From contig NZ_BCMQ01000003.1 in assembly GCF_001485415.1 (NCBI RefSeq), forward strand, positions 230,126-294,125: DNA of 64,000 bases, read 5' to 3'. The DNA is from Myroides odoratimimus (GTDB lineage: Bacteria; Bacteroidota; Bacteroidia; Flavobacteriales; Flavobacteriaceae). A program made the position numbers and the translations under genes. Every line of letters begins with the position of its first letter. Position 1 is the stretch's first letter. Below, piece by piece: positions 43,840 through 53,174 of this stretch. The notes beneath the pieces are model-generated. The model had not been told where the DNA came from. It did not search any database and was given only the letters and a program-made list of their open reading frames with translations.

Positions 43840-44871
43840 ATGACATCTAGAAAACGCAATTATATTTTATTTAATACACTTACAGTAGTAGGTGTACTGG
43901 TTTTAGTATCTATAGCTATTATTGAATTCTTTCATTTAAATGATAATAGCTACACTAATTCAGCTCAGATTGAAGGCCATGTTATCCCTATTCATTCTAA
44001 AGTAAATGCTTATGTGGAGAAAGTAAACTTTAAAGAACATCAAGATGTAAAAAAAGGAGACACTTTGTTTATATTAAACGATTCAGAACTGAGAATTCAA
44101 TACCAAAAAGCACAGTCAGACTTGGCTAATGCTCAAGCAGCATATAACCAGCGACTAGTAGCTATTAAGGGATTCGAAAACAATGTAGGGGTAGTAGGTT
44201 CTACGATTAAGGAATCAACTGTAAAAGTAAAATACCATCAAGGCAATTATACGCGCTATGCCACATTATTAAAAGAGCAAGCTGTGACTCATCAACAGTA
44301 TGAGCAGATTGAATCACAGTATTTAAGTGAGCGAGCTAATCTTGAAAAATTAATAAAACAAAAAAGAACTACTGAGCTTTTAGTACAAGAAAACAAAGAA
44401 GCACTTGCTCTAGACTTGGCTCAAATAGAAAAGGCTAAATCGGCCATAGCTTTAGCTAAGCTTTACTTAAGCTATACAGTAATTATAGCTCCACATGATG
44501 GAGTGATAGGCAGGAGGTATTACAATGAAGGGCAATTGGCACAAGTTAATCAACAACTTACGTCTTTAGTAGAGTCTAAAGGTAAATGGGTAACAGCAAA
44601 TTATTTAGAGAAACAAGTAAAAAACTTATCGATAGGACAACGTGTCTCTATTTCTGTAGATGCATTAGGAGGAAGAGAGTTTATAGGAACTATTACGGCT
44701 ATATCTGGTGCGACTGGCTCTAAGTATGCAGGTATTCCTATAGACAATGCTGTAGGAAATTTTGTTAAAACACAACAGCGCATACCTGTACGAATAGAAT
44801 TTACAACGGATAATATAGATTTAGATCAGTTGATTGCAGGAATGAATGTTGTTGTACGCCTAAAAAAATAA
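43840..44871 (+). CDS. EmrA-like periplasmic adaptor (HlyD family)
   Basis: A 343-residue adaptor with one N-terminal span (FNTLTVVGVLVLVSIAIIEF), lipoyl halves around a coil (HVIPIHSKVNAYVEKVNFKE; VIIAPHDGVIGRRYYNEGQ) and a barrel region. The arrangement is of the EmrA type that works with MFS pumps. The 3' MFS gene is 5 bases away. Confidence 0.9.
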   Translation: MTSRKRNYILFNTLTVVGVLVLVSIAIIEFFHLNDNSYTNSAQIEGHVIPIHSKVNAYVEKVNFKEHQDVKKGDTLFILNDSELRIQYQKAQSDLANAQAAYNQRLVAIKGFENNVGVVGSTIKESTVKVKYHQGNYTRYATLLKEQAVTHQQYEQIESQYLSERANLEKLIKQKRTTELLVQENKEALALDLAQIEKAKSAIALAKLYLSYTVIIAPHDGVIGRRYYNEGQLAQVNQQLTSLVESKGKWVTANYLEKQVKNLSIGQRVSISVDALGGREFIGTITAISGATGSKYAGIPIDNAVGNFVKTQQRIPVRIEFTTDNIDLDQLIAGMNVVVRLKK

Positions 44872-44876
44872 GAACT

Positions 44877-46427
44877 ATGTATAATAAAGGACTTTTTAAA
44901 GCTTATGTTTCTGAGCCATTACAGTTTATTATCATGTTTGTTTTTGGCTTTGTATTGGTTAATGTCTATGCTGTATATCCTGGTAACGCCGCTGAGATAT
45001 ACAGTACACAAGGTTGGTCTTCGGGAGTTATTAGTAGTGCAAATAACACGATGATAATTGGAATGGCATTGACCTTTCCAATTATTATACGTGTTAAGAT
45101 GGTTTTAAAAGCACAAACTAAATTGTTTTGGGGATGTTTACTTTTAGCCGCATTATCATTTGTGTCAATTTATAATACGAGCTACTTGATGCTATTAGTT
45201 ATTAGTTTTAGTATGGGAGTAATTAAAATGAATTGTCTTTCTGAATTTACTTTGCTCTTTATTACTGTAGTAACACAAAAAACGGGGGCAAAAGTGAAGT
45301 CCTATGCATATTTTTACGCTATACTATACGCTATAGTAGCCATGGGAACCTTTCTAGCAATTTATTTAGCTTATGGGTATAGTTGGGAAAGAACCTCTGT
45401 TGTTTTTGCTATTTTACTTATATTTTGTGCTATCCTGAGTCTTTTTACAGTGCATACTGCTGCTTTTTCAAGATATTATCCTTTGTATTATATTGATTGG
45501 TTTAGTGTAGTTTGTTTAAGTGTCGGGTTTGCACTATGGAGTCATTTATTTGCTTTTTTACAAGAATACAATTGGTTTTATGGTGATTATAGAGGCTTTC
45601 TATACTTGAGTAGTGGATTGATACTGATTGTACTAGGGGTTTTTAGGCAGCGTTATTTAAAGCGACAATTTTGGCAATTGTTTAGTTTTAGAAAAAAGAA
45701 TGTCAAAATTGCAGCTGTTTTTATTTTTATATTAGGAGTATATCAAGGTGCAAGTGGATTTGATACAACACTTATGTCAACAATTCTTCATTATGATAAC
45801 CTGACGTTGGCAAAGGTAAACTTAGCTATGTTACCAGGTTCTTTACTCGCGGGGGCAATTGGGTTAATACTACTTAAAAACAATAATAAGGGATTGAAGA
45901 CTTTTATCTTGTTAGGTTTTGGTATTTTTATTTTGCAGTATCTCATTTCCTATTTTTATATAAATCCATATCTGACAATTACATATTTCTATTTCACCCA
46001 TTTTATGCGTGCATTAGCTATTGGTATATTATATATAGGATTATGGCATTACCTAACTATGGGGTTAGCTTTAGATGATTCGTTATCTATCATGTCCTTA
46101 ATGTTGATCGTAAGAACTTTTTTGGCCCTAGCTGTTTTTTCTGCGATCTATAGTTATTTAAGCTATTATTTACAAAAAGAAATTCTAGGAAATCACGCTT
46201 TATTTATTAATTATAGCTTTGTGGAAAACTCTTCTAATTTATCTATTTCTTTTGTGCAACAACAAGCGCTAATAGCATCTTTTAAAACTATTTATGGTAT
46301 GATCTTATTGCTTTCTATACCTGTTGTTTTAGCTGTTAGTTTACATGGTTTTGGGGTGTCTAAGAAGATAAGGACTGTACAAATGCGTAGATTATGGATA
46401 AGGTTGAACTCTAAAAATTGGGTATAG
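44877..46427 (+). CDS. MFS efflux pump, DHA2/EmrB-like
   Basis: A 516-residue integral membrane protein with about 14 predicted spans. The usual EmrB signature motifs are poorly kept (YSTQGWSSGVISSANNTMI at the start), so it belongs to a diverged group, but size and operon order (TolC, HlyD, MFS) identify the type. Drug or fatty-acid export is the family role; the substrate here is unknown. Confidence 0.82.
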   Translation: MYNKGLFKAYVSEPLQFIIMFVFGFVLVNVYAVYPGNAAEIYSTQGWSSGVISSANNTMIIGMALTFPIIIRVKMVLKAQTKLFWGCLLLAALSFVSIYNTSYLMLLVISFSMGVIKMNCLSEFTLLFITVVTQKTGAKVKSYAYFYAILYAIVAMGTFLAIYLAYGYSWERTSVVFAILLIFCAILSLFTVHTAAFSRYYPLYYIDWFSVVCLSVGFALWSHLFAFLQEYNWFYGDYRGFLYLSSGLILIVLGVFRQRYLKRQFWQLFSFRKKNVKIAAVFIFILGVYQGASGFDTTLMSTILHYDNLTLAKVNLAMLPGSLLAGAIGLILLKNNNKGLKTFILLGFGIFILQYLISYFYINPYLTITYFYFTHFMRALAIGILYIGLWHYLTMGLALDDSLSIMSLMLIVRTFLALAVFSAIYSYLSYYLQKEILGNHALFINYSFVENSSNLSISFVQQQALIASFKTIYGMILLLSIPVVLAVSLHGFGVSKKIRTVQMRRLWIRLNSKNWV

Positions 46428-46490
46428 TTTGTAGAACTTATCTCTTACATAGAACTGAGTCTAGTAAAAACGCTGTAGGTCTTTAAAATA

Positions 46491-46524
46491 AAAAGCCAAT
46501 AATAGTCTTCTATCATTGGCTTTT
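46491..46524. terminator. Bidirectional terminator
   Basis: Stem AAAAGCCAATAATAG / CTATCATTGGCTTTT, one mismatch, 4-base loop, with A- and T-rich flanks. It separates the MFS gene and the convergent secreted protein. Confidence 0.8.
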
Positions 46525-46547
46525 AAAGTAATAAGCGATTTTCTTTT

Positions 46548-47120
46548 TTAATTAAATCTTAATTCTGCTGTATATAGAATAATAACTTCTGTTAGATTAT
46601 AGTCCTCGTCGTAAATAGGAGAGTAAAAATACACATATACAGAATCTTTAAATTTCGTTAAGGGAATTGTCTCATAGCTAGACAAATTATTAAGTACTTT
46701 TATTGTTCTATTTCCAACCCAGTGTTCTGCATTTCCTTTTGGATTTTTATCAAATCGATGGTCTTTAGCGTTCGTATAATACCAATAAGTAGGTACTTCA
46801 TCCGAAATAATCAGTTCTTTATTAGGATTAAAAACTTCATCTGCGATAGCAGTGCTGTTAAACCATTCTACTTCTAAATCAGCTTCGCCTATAGCAGAGC
46901 GATAGATATCGTTATCAAAAGTAGCTCCTATTAGAAAACCATCTACATTATTTGAAGTAACTTCGAATACAAACTCATTGCTTTTAAGTGTGACAACTCC
47001 ATCCTGTATAGGAACGATAGCACCATTTTGTTTCACTTCTACTTGTACAGTTCCTTCTTGTGCCCAGCTGCTTATTTGTACAGTTATGAATAGTAATAAG
47101 CTAAGACCGATTTTTTTCAT
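46548..47120 (-). CDS. Secreted protein of unknown function
   Basis: A 190-residue exported protein with signal peptide MKKIGLSLLLFITVQISSWA. The mature part is beta-rich and Tyr/Trp-rich (VPTYWYYTNAKDHRFDKNPK and VYVYFYSPIYDEDYNL). No lipobox and no OMP pattern. I do not recognise the family. Convergent with the MFS gene, divergent from the LRR-like gene. Confidence 0.6.
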   Translation of the reverse strand: MKKIGLSLLLFITVQISSWAQEGTVQVEVKQNGAIVPIQDGVVTLKSNEFVFEVTSNNVDGFLIGATFDNDIYRSAIGEADLEVEWFNSTAIADEVFNPNKELIISDEVPTYWYYTNAKDHRFDKNPKGNAEHWVGNRTIKVLNNLSSYETIPLTKFKDSVYVYFYSPIYDEDYNLTEVIILYTAELRFN

Positions 47121-47256
47121 CTTTAATTTCTATTTTTTGATCGTTTATGAAGCAAAGGTAAGCTATATATACTGTACGAATATTCGCTGTAAATGGGGAT
47201 ATTTACGAAATGAGAATAGTATGATCTTTGAAATAATATAAAAGAGTGTAATAAAG

Positions 47257-48102
47257 ATGTATATAGGTACAACAACCCCTGGACGTAAAGAAAGATTCAT
47301 TATAGTAGAAAAAGGAGATTCTGCTCAATCTCTCATAATCTTTAGTCAAGAAGAACGAATAACTAATTTAATTATATCAGGACAGGAAAGCGGCTTAGAA
47401 ATATTATTAGACGAATCCTTTGCTCCTTTGTTTAAAACGATACAGATTCTTCACTTAAAAGATATCAATATTGATAAGAATTGGCTATATCAGTTTGTAA
47501 ACTTAAAGCGCTTAGAGATTAAAGGTTGTCAGTATAAAGGGAAAGAACCATTAGATTGGTTGAAGTTTACAACTTTGGAGGAATTGTTTACTCCCTATTC
47601 TAAGCTATTTGAGAATTTGTTTGTACATCCTACTTTAAGAACAGTCTTTATAGAAAACTTTGATAAGGAAGGCTTTGTTTTTCCCGTAAACACTGTAATA
47701 GAATCTTTATCAATAGAAAAAAGTAAAGAGTGTAAATGGAGTAGTTTAGTCAACTTAAGTGCCTTAAAAGCACTTTATTTGGTAAAAATACCTACGCTGA
47801 TAGATGTTAATTGGTTAAGTACACTTACGCACTTAGAAGATATAGAGTTGAGTGCTTGCAAAAAGATAAATAATGTGATAACGTCTATTGCAGAGGTAAG
47901 TACTTTAAAGGCTGTTTATTTATCAGCTATGGGAGATATTGAATCATTAAAACCATTTGAGAAGCTTCAAAATTTAAAAGAGTTAACCATCGAAGAAGGA
48001 GGAAGGCTTATCGATAAGAAAAGTAGTACCATTCTAAACAAACTAAATAATCTTGAATATAGTATAGAGATGAAAAATTATGTAGATAGTAGTGAAGAGT
48101 AG
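47257..48102 (+). CDS. Leucine-rich-repeat-like protein
   Basis: A 281-residue protein without signal peptide. From about residue 60 on it has repeated units of the form L-x-x-L-x-I-x-x-C/N: KTIQILHLKDINIDKNWL, NLKRLEIKGCQYKG, ALKALYLVKIPTLIDVNWL, HLEDIELSACKKINNV and NLKELTIEEGG. These are irregular LRRs, suggesting a curved binding surface. Cytosolic role unknown. Confidence 0.7.
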   Translation: MYIGTTTPGRKERFIIVEKGDSAQSLIIFSQEERITNLIISGQESGLEILLDESFAPLFKTIQILHLKDINIDKNWLYQFVNLKRLEIKGCQYKGKEPLDWLKFTTLEELFTPYSKLFENLFVHPTLRTVFIENFDKEGFVFPVNTVIESLSIEKSKECKWSSLVNLSALKALYLVKIPTLIDVNWLSTLTHLEDIELSACKKINNVITSIAEVSTLKAVYLSAMGDIESLKPFEKLQNLKELTIEEGGRLIDKKSSTILNKLNNLEYSIEMKNYVDSSEE

Positions 48103-48122
48103 AACTAGATACTAATAAAGCA

Positions 48123-48150
48123 AAAGGGGATGTACATAACATCCCCCTTT
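48123..48150. terminator. Bidirectional terminator
   Basis: Stem AAAGGGGATGT / ACATCCCCCTTT (one bulged C) between the LRR-like gene and the convergent FUSC gene; T-rich on the plus side. Confidence 0.75.
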
Positions 48151-48154
48151 GTTT

Positions 48155-50425
48155 TTATGGTATAATCTTCTTTCTAAGTGAACTTAGCATAGATACTTCA
48201 GATTCTTCTTGTTTCTTTAATGCTGCAATGCTAGCTGTAATCTTGAATATCTTTTCTGAAAGTGAGGATAACCACATCAGTTGCTCAATAACCAATACAG
48301 ACTCTTCCATCAGGCTCTGTATTTGTTTATCATCAGAGTAAGTTTTCTTTAATTCGTATTCACGGATACCTTTTAGATATGACATACTGAGATTAAAGTT
48401 TTCACTGCGTTCTATGATGGTTATCTCACCATTATTATAATCTTCTAATAGAGCGATAGTTTGTTTTAAATTACCTATTGTATAGTCCATAACTACATTA
48501 AATGCTTCAGAAGCTTTGGTAGTTGTATGTGACTGTACGTATATTCCTATAGAAGCAGCTGTCGAAAGGAAGGTATGATTAAGTACGGCTAATTCGTAGA
48601 GCTCTGTTCTATACTTCTGTTTAGACTTAGGCTCTTGAATCATACGTTGAAAGGATGCCATAAGGTTACCTATTTCAATAAAAGCATATTTTCTAGCTAA
48701 TTTATAAGGTAGGGTTACTTCTCCTTTTTCGTTGTAGTAAAGCGTAATTTCCTTTACGTACTCTTTATTCGCTTCTATCGATTTTTTTAGATGTGTATTT
48801 AGGTTTAAGAATTCCCATGAAGGCCATAGTAGATAGTTCGCTCCGAAGGCTAATAGTGCTCCTATGATAGTATCAATAACTCTATAGATCATAACATCCA
48901 TAAAATCAGGTGTAAGTAACCCATATATCAGTACTACATACATCGTGATAAAGGTAACTCCAACTTTATAGTCTGTGTGAGAGAACCAATACCCTATAAT
49001 CATGGTTAGTACTGTAATATAAGCAATAACTGTAGCACTAGGAATAATATATAACAATCCTATAGCCACTAAACCTCCAATAACAGTACCTATTACACGC
49101 TCAAAAGATCGCTGCTTAGTCAATCCAAAACCAGGACGCATAATAACAACGATAGTTAGTAATATCCAATACCCGTTTAATACACCTGATATTTTACTAA
49201 CGATAAGTCCTGCTAATATGGTCAAGGTAAGTCTTAGAGCATGTCTAAATATGGTAGAGGTAAAGTTTAAGTTCTCTTTAAGAGTTTCTAAACGATAATG
49301 CACAGGAGTTAAGAATTTTTCTAAATCCTTAAAGCGCTCTTCTACATCTGCGCTAAATGCTTTCTCTGTTAGAGCTTTTTCTAAATCATGAATTTTGTTT
49401 ACCTGATTTTCCGCATAATGGATAACATTCGAGAACATGACTACAGCTTCTACCATATTAGTAGACTCTCCATTCTTAACAAAATCGTTAAGCATAGCCT
49501 GAATCTCTGCTAATTCTTTAGATAGGTCATATTTAGATCTATACTTAGTCCCTAAGTTTATAGAGTAGGCAATATCGTCAATCGTCTCTGCAAAGTGATA
49601 AGCTAATTTCTGATAACATTCTATAATTTCAGGTCTTTTGCTAAATAAATCATGTAATTTATTGTGTTCAAAAGAAGTAGATACAGCTACTTCTAGTATT
49701 TCTACTAGAGTAGAGAAGGCTACTAGCAATCTACGGTTATTAGAAGAGTTGCCAGTATTAGCTTTATTTCGAACTAAATATTCTCTCAGGTTTTCATGTA
49801 CCTCATTGAGGCTTACTTGTATATTTAATTGTTCTTCTGTGATCTTTTCTACATTAGCATTCTTATCCCACAGTTGTCCTCTGTGTTTTAGATAATCTGC
49901 TGTAAGCTCCATACACTCAGATGTCTGTAATACGGCATATCGCTTTGGTCTAAGTAGATTAAAAGTAACAGATACCAATAAGTAAAGTAATCCTCCTAAT
50001 AGAAGCATTAAACAGTGCATAAATAAGGCATGCCCTTCATAACTATGTGCTAACCCTAAACTAGCCGCTAATAGTCCTGTAAATGAAAGCATATTTGCAC
50101 GATGACCGTATACAGATATCATGCTTAAAGAGAAGAATATAAAGACAAATATCGGGTAGAAATACCAGTTGCCATCAGTGATGGATAGGGTGAAAGTAAC
50201 AGCTGGTACAGTAAATGCACCTACTAAAAGCCCTATTATTTTATCTTTTTTATTACTAGGAATATCAACAGGAGCTGTTAACATGGCACCAATAGCTGCA
50301 GCAAAAGCCCAATCAAAAGCTTCATAGGGCATTAGTATTAAAAAAGGGACAACAGCTGATATAGTGATTTTTAACGAATCTGCAAGATGCGTATTATCTG
50401 TGAATTTTCTAGCTTTTCCTAGCAT
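48155..50425 (-). CDS. FUSC family membrane protein (YccS/YhfK type)
   Basis: A 756-residue inner-membrane protein with two groups of spans: AAIGAMLTAPVDIP plus four segments to residue 160, then a cytosolic helical domain (about 165-400), then a second group (TLTILAGLIVSKISGVLNGY; RPGFGLTKQRSFERVIGTVI) with the FUSC signature. Family members are linked to aromatic acid export or envelope stress; the substrate is unknown. Divergent from def. Confidence 0.88.
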   Translation of the reverse strand: MLGKARKFTDNTHLADSLKITISAVVPFLILMPYEAFDWAFAAAIGAMLTAPVDIPSNKKDKIIGLLVGAFTVPAVTFTLSITDGNWYFYPIFVFIFFSLSMISVYGHRANMLSFTGLLAASLGLAHSYEGHALFMHCLMLLLGGLLYLLVSVTFNLLRPKRYAVLQTSECMELTADYLKHRGQLWDKNANVEKITEEQLNIQVSLNEVHENLREYLVRNKANTGNSSNNRRLLVAFSTLVEILEVAVSTSFEHNKLHDLFSKRPEIIECYQKLAYHFAETIDDIAYSINLGTKYRSKYDLSKELAEIQAMLNDFVKNGESTNMVEAVVMFSNVIHYAENQVNKIHDLEKALTEKAFSADVEERFKDLEKFLTPVHYRLETLKENLNFTSTIFRHALRLTLTILAGLIVSKISGVLNGYWILLTIVVIMRPGFGLTKQRSFERVIGTVIGGLVAIGLLYIIPSATVIAYITVLTMIIGYWFSHTDYKVGVTFITMYVVLIYGLLTPDFMDVMIYRVIDTIIGALLAFGANYLLWPSWEFLNLNTHLKKSIEANKEYVKEITLYYNEKGEVTLPYKLARKYAFIEIGNLMASFQRMIQEPKSKQKYRTELYELAVLNHTFLSTAASIGIYVQSHTTTKASEAFNVVMDYTIGNLKQTIALLEDYNNGEITIIERSENFNLSMSYLKGIREYELKKTYSDDKQIQSLMEESVLVIEQLMWLSSLSEKIFKITASIAALKKQEESEVSMLSSLRKKIIP

Positions 50426-50537
50426 AGGTTACTTAATCTTTGGCTTTAATTAGAGAATAGTACTTTTTATCAAGCAAGATAAAACAAATAAGACATCAAA
50501 AATAATTTGTAGTATTATTTATTCATTTATTTTTGAG

Positions 50538-50545
50538 TATTTTTG
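50538..50545 (+). promoter_or_regulatory. Candidate -7 box before def
   Basis: TATTTTTG, an exact TAnnTTTG match, 25 bases before the def start. No TTG at the expected -33 spacing was found, so support is partial. Confidence 0.35.
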
Positions 50546-50570
50546 CACCTTTAGAATAAAATAAGAAGAC

Positions 50571-51158
50571 ATGATATTATCAATAGTTGGGTATGGTGAC
50601 GCTGTTCTACGTAAAGTGGGAGAAGATATCACTAAAGACTATCCAAACTTACAAGAGCTAATAGCTAATATGTACGATACAATGTATGGAGCACATGGAG
50701 TAGGATTAGCAGCACCTCAGGTAGGATTACCTATTAGATTATTCGTTGTAGATACAGCTCCTTTTGCAGAAATGGACGGGAACACAGAAGAAGAAATAGC
50801 TTTTTTAACTACTTTTAAAAGAACATTTATAAATGCTAAGATTTTAAAAGAAGAAGGAGAAGAGTGGTCTTTTAATGAAGGATGTTTGAGTATTCCAGAT
50901 GTTCACGAACCAGTTAAAAGAAAATCTAAGATACAAATAGAATATTTTGACGAAAACTTCGTTAAACATGTAGAAGAATTTGATGGTCTTGCGGCACGAG
51001 TTATTCAACATGAGTACGATCACATTGAAGGTGTGCTGTTTACAGATAAAATATCTATCTTAAAAAAGAAGTTAATTTCTAAAAAGTTAAATAATATCCT
51101 TGAAGGAAAAATATTTACAGATTATAAAATGAAATTAACTAAGAAAAAAGGTAGATAA
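50571..51158 (+). CDS. def: Peptide deformylase
   Basis: A 195-residue metallo-enzyme that removes the formyl group from the N-terminal Met of new proteins. All three motifs are intact: GVGLAAPQ (43-50), EGCLSIP (103-109, Cys105) and QHEYDH (146-151) with the two His ligands and catalytic Glu. Start ATG 50571 gives MILSIVGYGD, usual for Bacteroidota. It leads a run def, DUF5606, mazG on the plus strand. Confidence 0.96.
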   Translation: MILSIVGYGDAVLRKVGEDITKDYPNLQELIANMYDTMYGAHGVGLAAPQVGLPIRLFVVDTAPFAEMDGNTEEEIAFLTTFKRTFINAKILKEEGEEWSFNEGCLSIPDVHEPVKRKSKIQIEYFDENFVKHVEEFDGLAARVIQHEYDHIEGVLFTDKISILKKKLISKKLNNILEGKIFTDYKMKLTKKKGR

Positions 51159-51221
51159 ATAACTTGATTATTAATAACAATTTAAGATATTTGCGACTCT
51201 TAAAGTAAAATTTAGACAAAA

Positions 51222-51641
51222 ATGAGTTTAGAAAAAGTTTTAGCTATTTCGGGAAAACCAGGTTTATATGAGTTACTAGTACAAACTCGTACAGGATTTA
51301 TCGCTGAATCATTGGCTGATGGGAAAAAAAGTACAGTAGGATTAAGAAATAACGTTAGTTTACTATCAGAAATTTCTATCTATACTTACAATGAAGAAGT
51401 AAAGTTATTTGAAGTTTTCAGAAACATTGCTGCAAAAGAAAACAATGGTGAAGCTATTTCTCACAAAGAAGACAATCCTACATTAGTGGCTTACTTCAGA
51501 GAAGTATTACCAGAATTTGATGAAGAAAGAGTATATGTTTCTGATATCAAAAAAGTATTGAATTGGTATAATATCATTCAAAGAAGAGGATTAATTGCAG
51601 AAGCTTTTAGTGCAGCTGCAACAGAAACTGAAGCAAAATAA
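51222..51641 (+). CDS. DUF5606 family protein
   Basis: A 139-residue soluble protein, MSLEKVLAISGKPGLYELL then TRTGFIAESLADGKKSTVGL. This is the Bacteroidota-specific DUF5606, nearly always placed between def and mazG. Function unknown. Ends in a strong terminator. Confidence 0.88.
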   Translation: MSLEKVLAISGKPGLYELLVQTRTGFIAESLADGKKSTVGLRNNVSLLSEISIYTYNEEVKLFEVFRNIAAKENNGEAISHKEDNPTLVAYFREVLPEFDEERVYVSDIKKVLNWYNIIQRRGLIAEAFSAAATETEAK

Positions 51642-51661
51642 TTTATAAGAATTATATGTAG

Positions 51662-51694
51662 AAAGCCCGTTTTGTAAAAAGCGGGCTTTTTTTT
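51662..51694 (+). terminator. Intrinsic terminator
   Basis: Stem AAAGCCCG / CGGGCTTT and a T run of up to eight, directly after DUF5606. Confidence 0.9.
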
Positions 51695-51716
51695 ATTTTA
51701 GACCAAAAGAATCAAG

Positions 51717-52487
51717 ATGCATACAAGACAAGAGCAATTAGAGGCTATAGATCGCTTACTAACTATACTAGACGAGCTTAGAGTAAAATGTCCATGGGAT
51801 AAAAAACAAACATTCGATAGCTTAAAAAACCTTACTGTAGAAGAAATGTACGAATTAGTAGATGCTATTACAGAAGGGGATACGGATGAAATGAAAAAAG
51901 AACTGGGGGATTTATTAATGCATATTGTTTTTTATGCTAAGATAGGTAGTGAACAGTCTTTGTTTGATATTAAAGATGTTGCTGATAGTATCTCAGATAA
52001 ACTTATTTTTAGACATCCTCATATTTATGGTGATGTAAAAGTAGATTCTGAAAAGGATGTATTGGCAAATTGGGAAAAACTAAAATTAAAAGAGGGAAAC
52101 AGATCAGTCTTAGCGGGTGTGCCTAGAGGATTACCAGCATTAATAAAAGCTTATCGCATTCAAGAAAAAGCAAGTGGAGTAGGGTTTGATTGGGATGAAG
52201 CCAGTGATGTTTGGCAAAAAGTAGAGGAAGAGATAGAAGAGTTTAAGGTAGAAGTGAAGGCCAATAATCAAGATCTAATGGAAGAAGAATTTGGAGATAT
52301 CTTGTTCACACTAGTTAATTATGCTCGTCATAAGGGGATTGACCCTGAAAAGGCATTGGCAAGATCTAACAGTAAGTTTATTTCTCGATTTAATATAGTA
52401 GAAGAATTAGTTAATAAAGAAAATGGTAGTTTTGAAGATGTAACTCTTCAAGAATTAGATCAATATTGGAATAAAGCAAAAGAATAA
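51717..52487 (+). CDS. mazG: Nucleoside triphosphate pyrophosphohydrolase MazG
   Basis: A 256-residue all-helical enzyme hydrolysing (d)NTPs to monophosphate and pyrophosphate, a house-cleaning function. Two MazG domains are visible: VEEMYELVDAITEGD with KKELGDLLMHIVFYA, and EEEIEEFKVEVKA with EEEFGDILFTLVNYA, each with the EExxE and ExxD metal sites. The inter-domain HPHIYGDV segment is standard. Own terminator follows. Confidence 0.95.
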   Translation: MHTRQEQLEAIDRLLTILDELRVKCPWDKKQTFDSLKNLTVEEMYELVDAITEGDTDEMKKELGDLLMHIVFYAKIGSEQSLFDIKDVADSISDKLIFRHPHIYGDVKVDSEKDVLANWEKLKLKEGNRSVLAGVPRGLPALIKAYRIQEKASGVGFDWDEASDVWQKVEEEIEEFKVEVKANNQDLMEEEFGDILFTLVNYARHKGIDPEKALARSNSKFISRFNIVEELVNKENGSFEDVTLQELDQYWNKAKE

Positions 52488-52514
52488 AAAAGCCCCAATT
52501 AAGGGGGCTTTTTT
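52486..52514. terminator. Bidirectional terminator after mazG
   Basis: Stem AAAAAAGCCCC / GGGGCTTTTTT with a 7-base loop. It begins in the mazG stop codon and overlaps the end of the convergent 86-aa gene. Confidence 0.9.
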
Positions 52515-52773
52515 ATTTTAACAATTCGCATTCAATATCTATATGACAATCAACTATTCCGATTTGAGATAAAACACCTGTAATTTCAAAAATCTCTTTT
52601 TTCTTATAACATATTTTATTTCCGACAACAAACCTCTCTAGTTTATCTCGATTCCCATCATTACTTACAAACTCAAATTGTTCAAAGTCCTTATAATTAT
52701 CACATTCTACTCTTTGTGAATTGTCATCGTTTTCTCTATTAAGGTTAACTCTGTGCACAGCAATTATACTCAT
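52513..52773 (-). CDS. Small unknown protein, 86 aa
   Basis: Begins MSIIAVHRVNLNRENDDNSQ; soluble, with no membrane part, and cysteines spread over VECDN, NKICYKK, VDCH and IECELL. The Cys count in so short a protein is unusual, but no CxxC pair is present. It stands alone with the terminator shared with mazG. Not recognised. Confidence 0.55.
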   Translation of the reverse strand: MSIIAVHRVNLNRENDDNSQRVECDNYKDFEQFEFVSNDGNRDKLERFVVGNKICYKKKEIFEITGVLSQIGIVDCHIDIECELLK

Positions 52774-53174
52774 ATTTTTTTATTTAATTTAAACATTAGT
52801 AATCTACTAACTATTTAACCAACTTCTGATACTCAACAATTGATTCTTACACTAGCTAATACTTACAAATTCTTAAACTGATTACCAAGATATATAAAAC
52901 AGATGTACTACTATCTGTGTTATTTCAATAAAGAAGTGAAGTAATCCACAAAATGTATCATAGTCCAATAGCTGTGATACATCTTTATTATAATTACTAA
53001 CATTTAACATCTACTCTAAAAAACCATAAGGGCTCGGCAAACATAAGATTTGACACTAAAAACCTCACAAATGTTAAATGTTAATTTTTATAATAACCTC
53101 AATTTTAATTAACAATTGTTTTTATATACATTCGTTATTGATAAATTAAAAACATAAACTAATTCTAAATTAAA
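52774..53174. other. Intergenic region with two inverted repeats
   Basis: No gene. A hairpin ATGTATCATAG / CTGTGATACAT (52953-52982, one G-T pair) and a 12-bp perfect inverse pair AACATTTAACAT (52999) / ATGTTAAATGTT (53071) precede the frameshifted lipoprotein gene. Either may be regulatory; no function is known. Confidence 0.35.
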
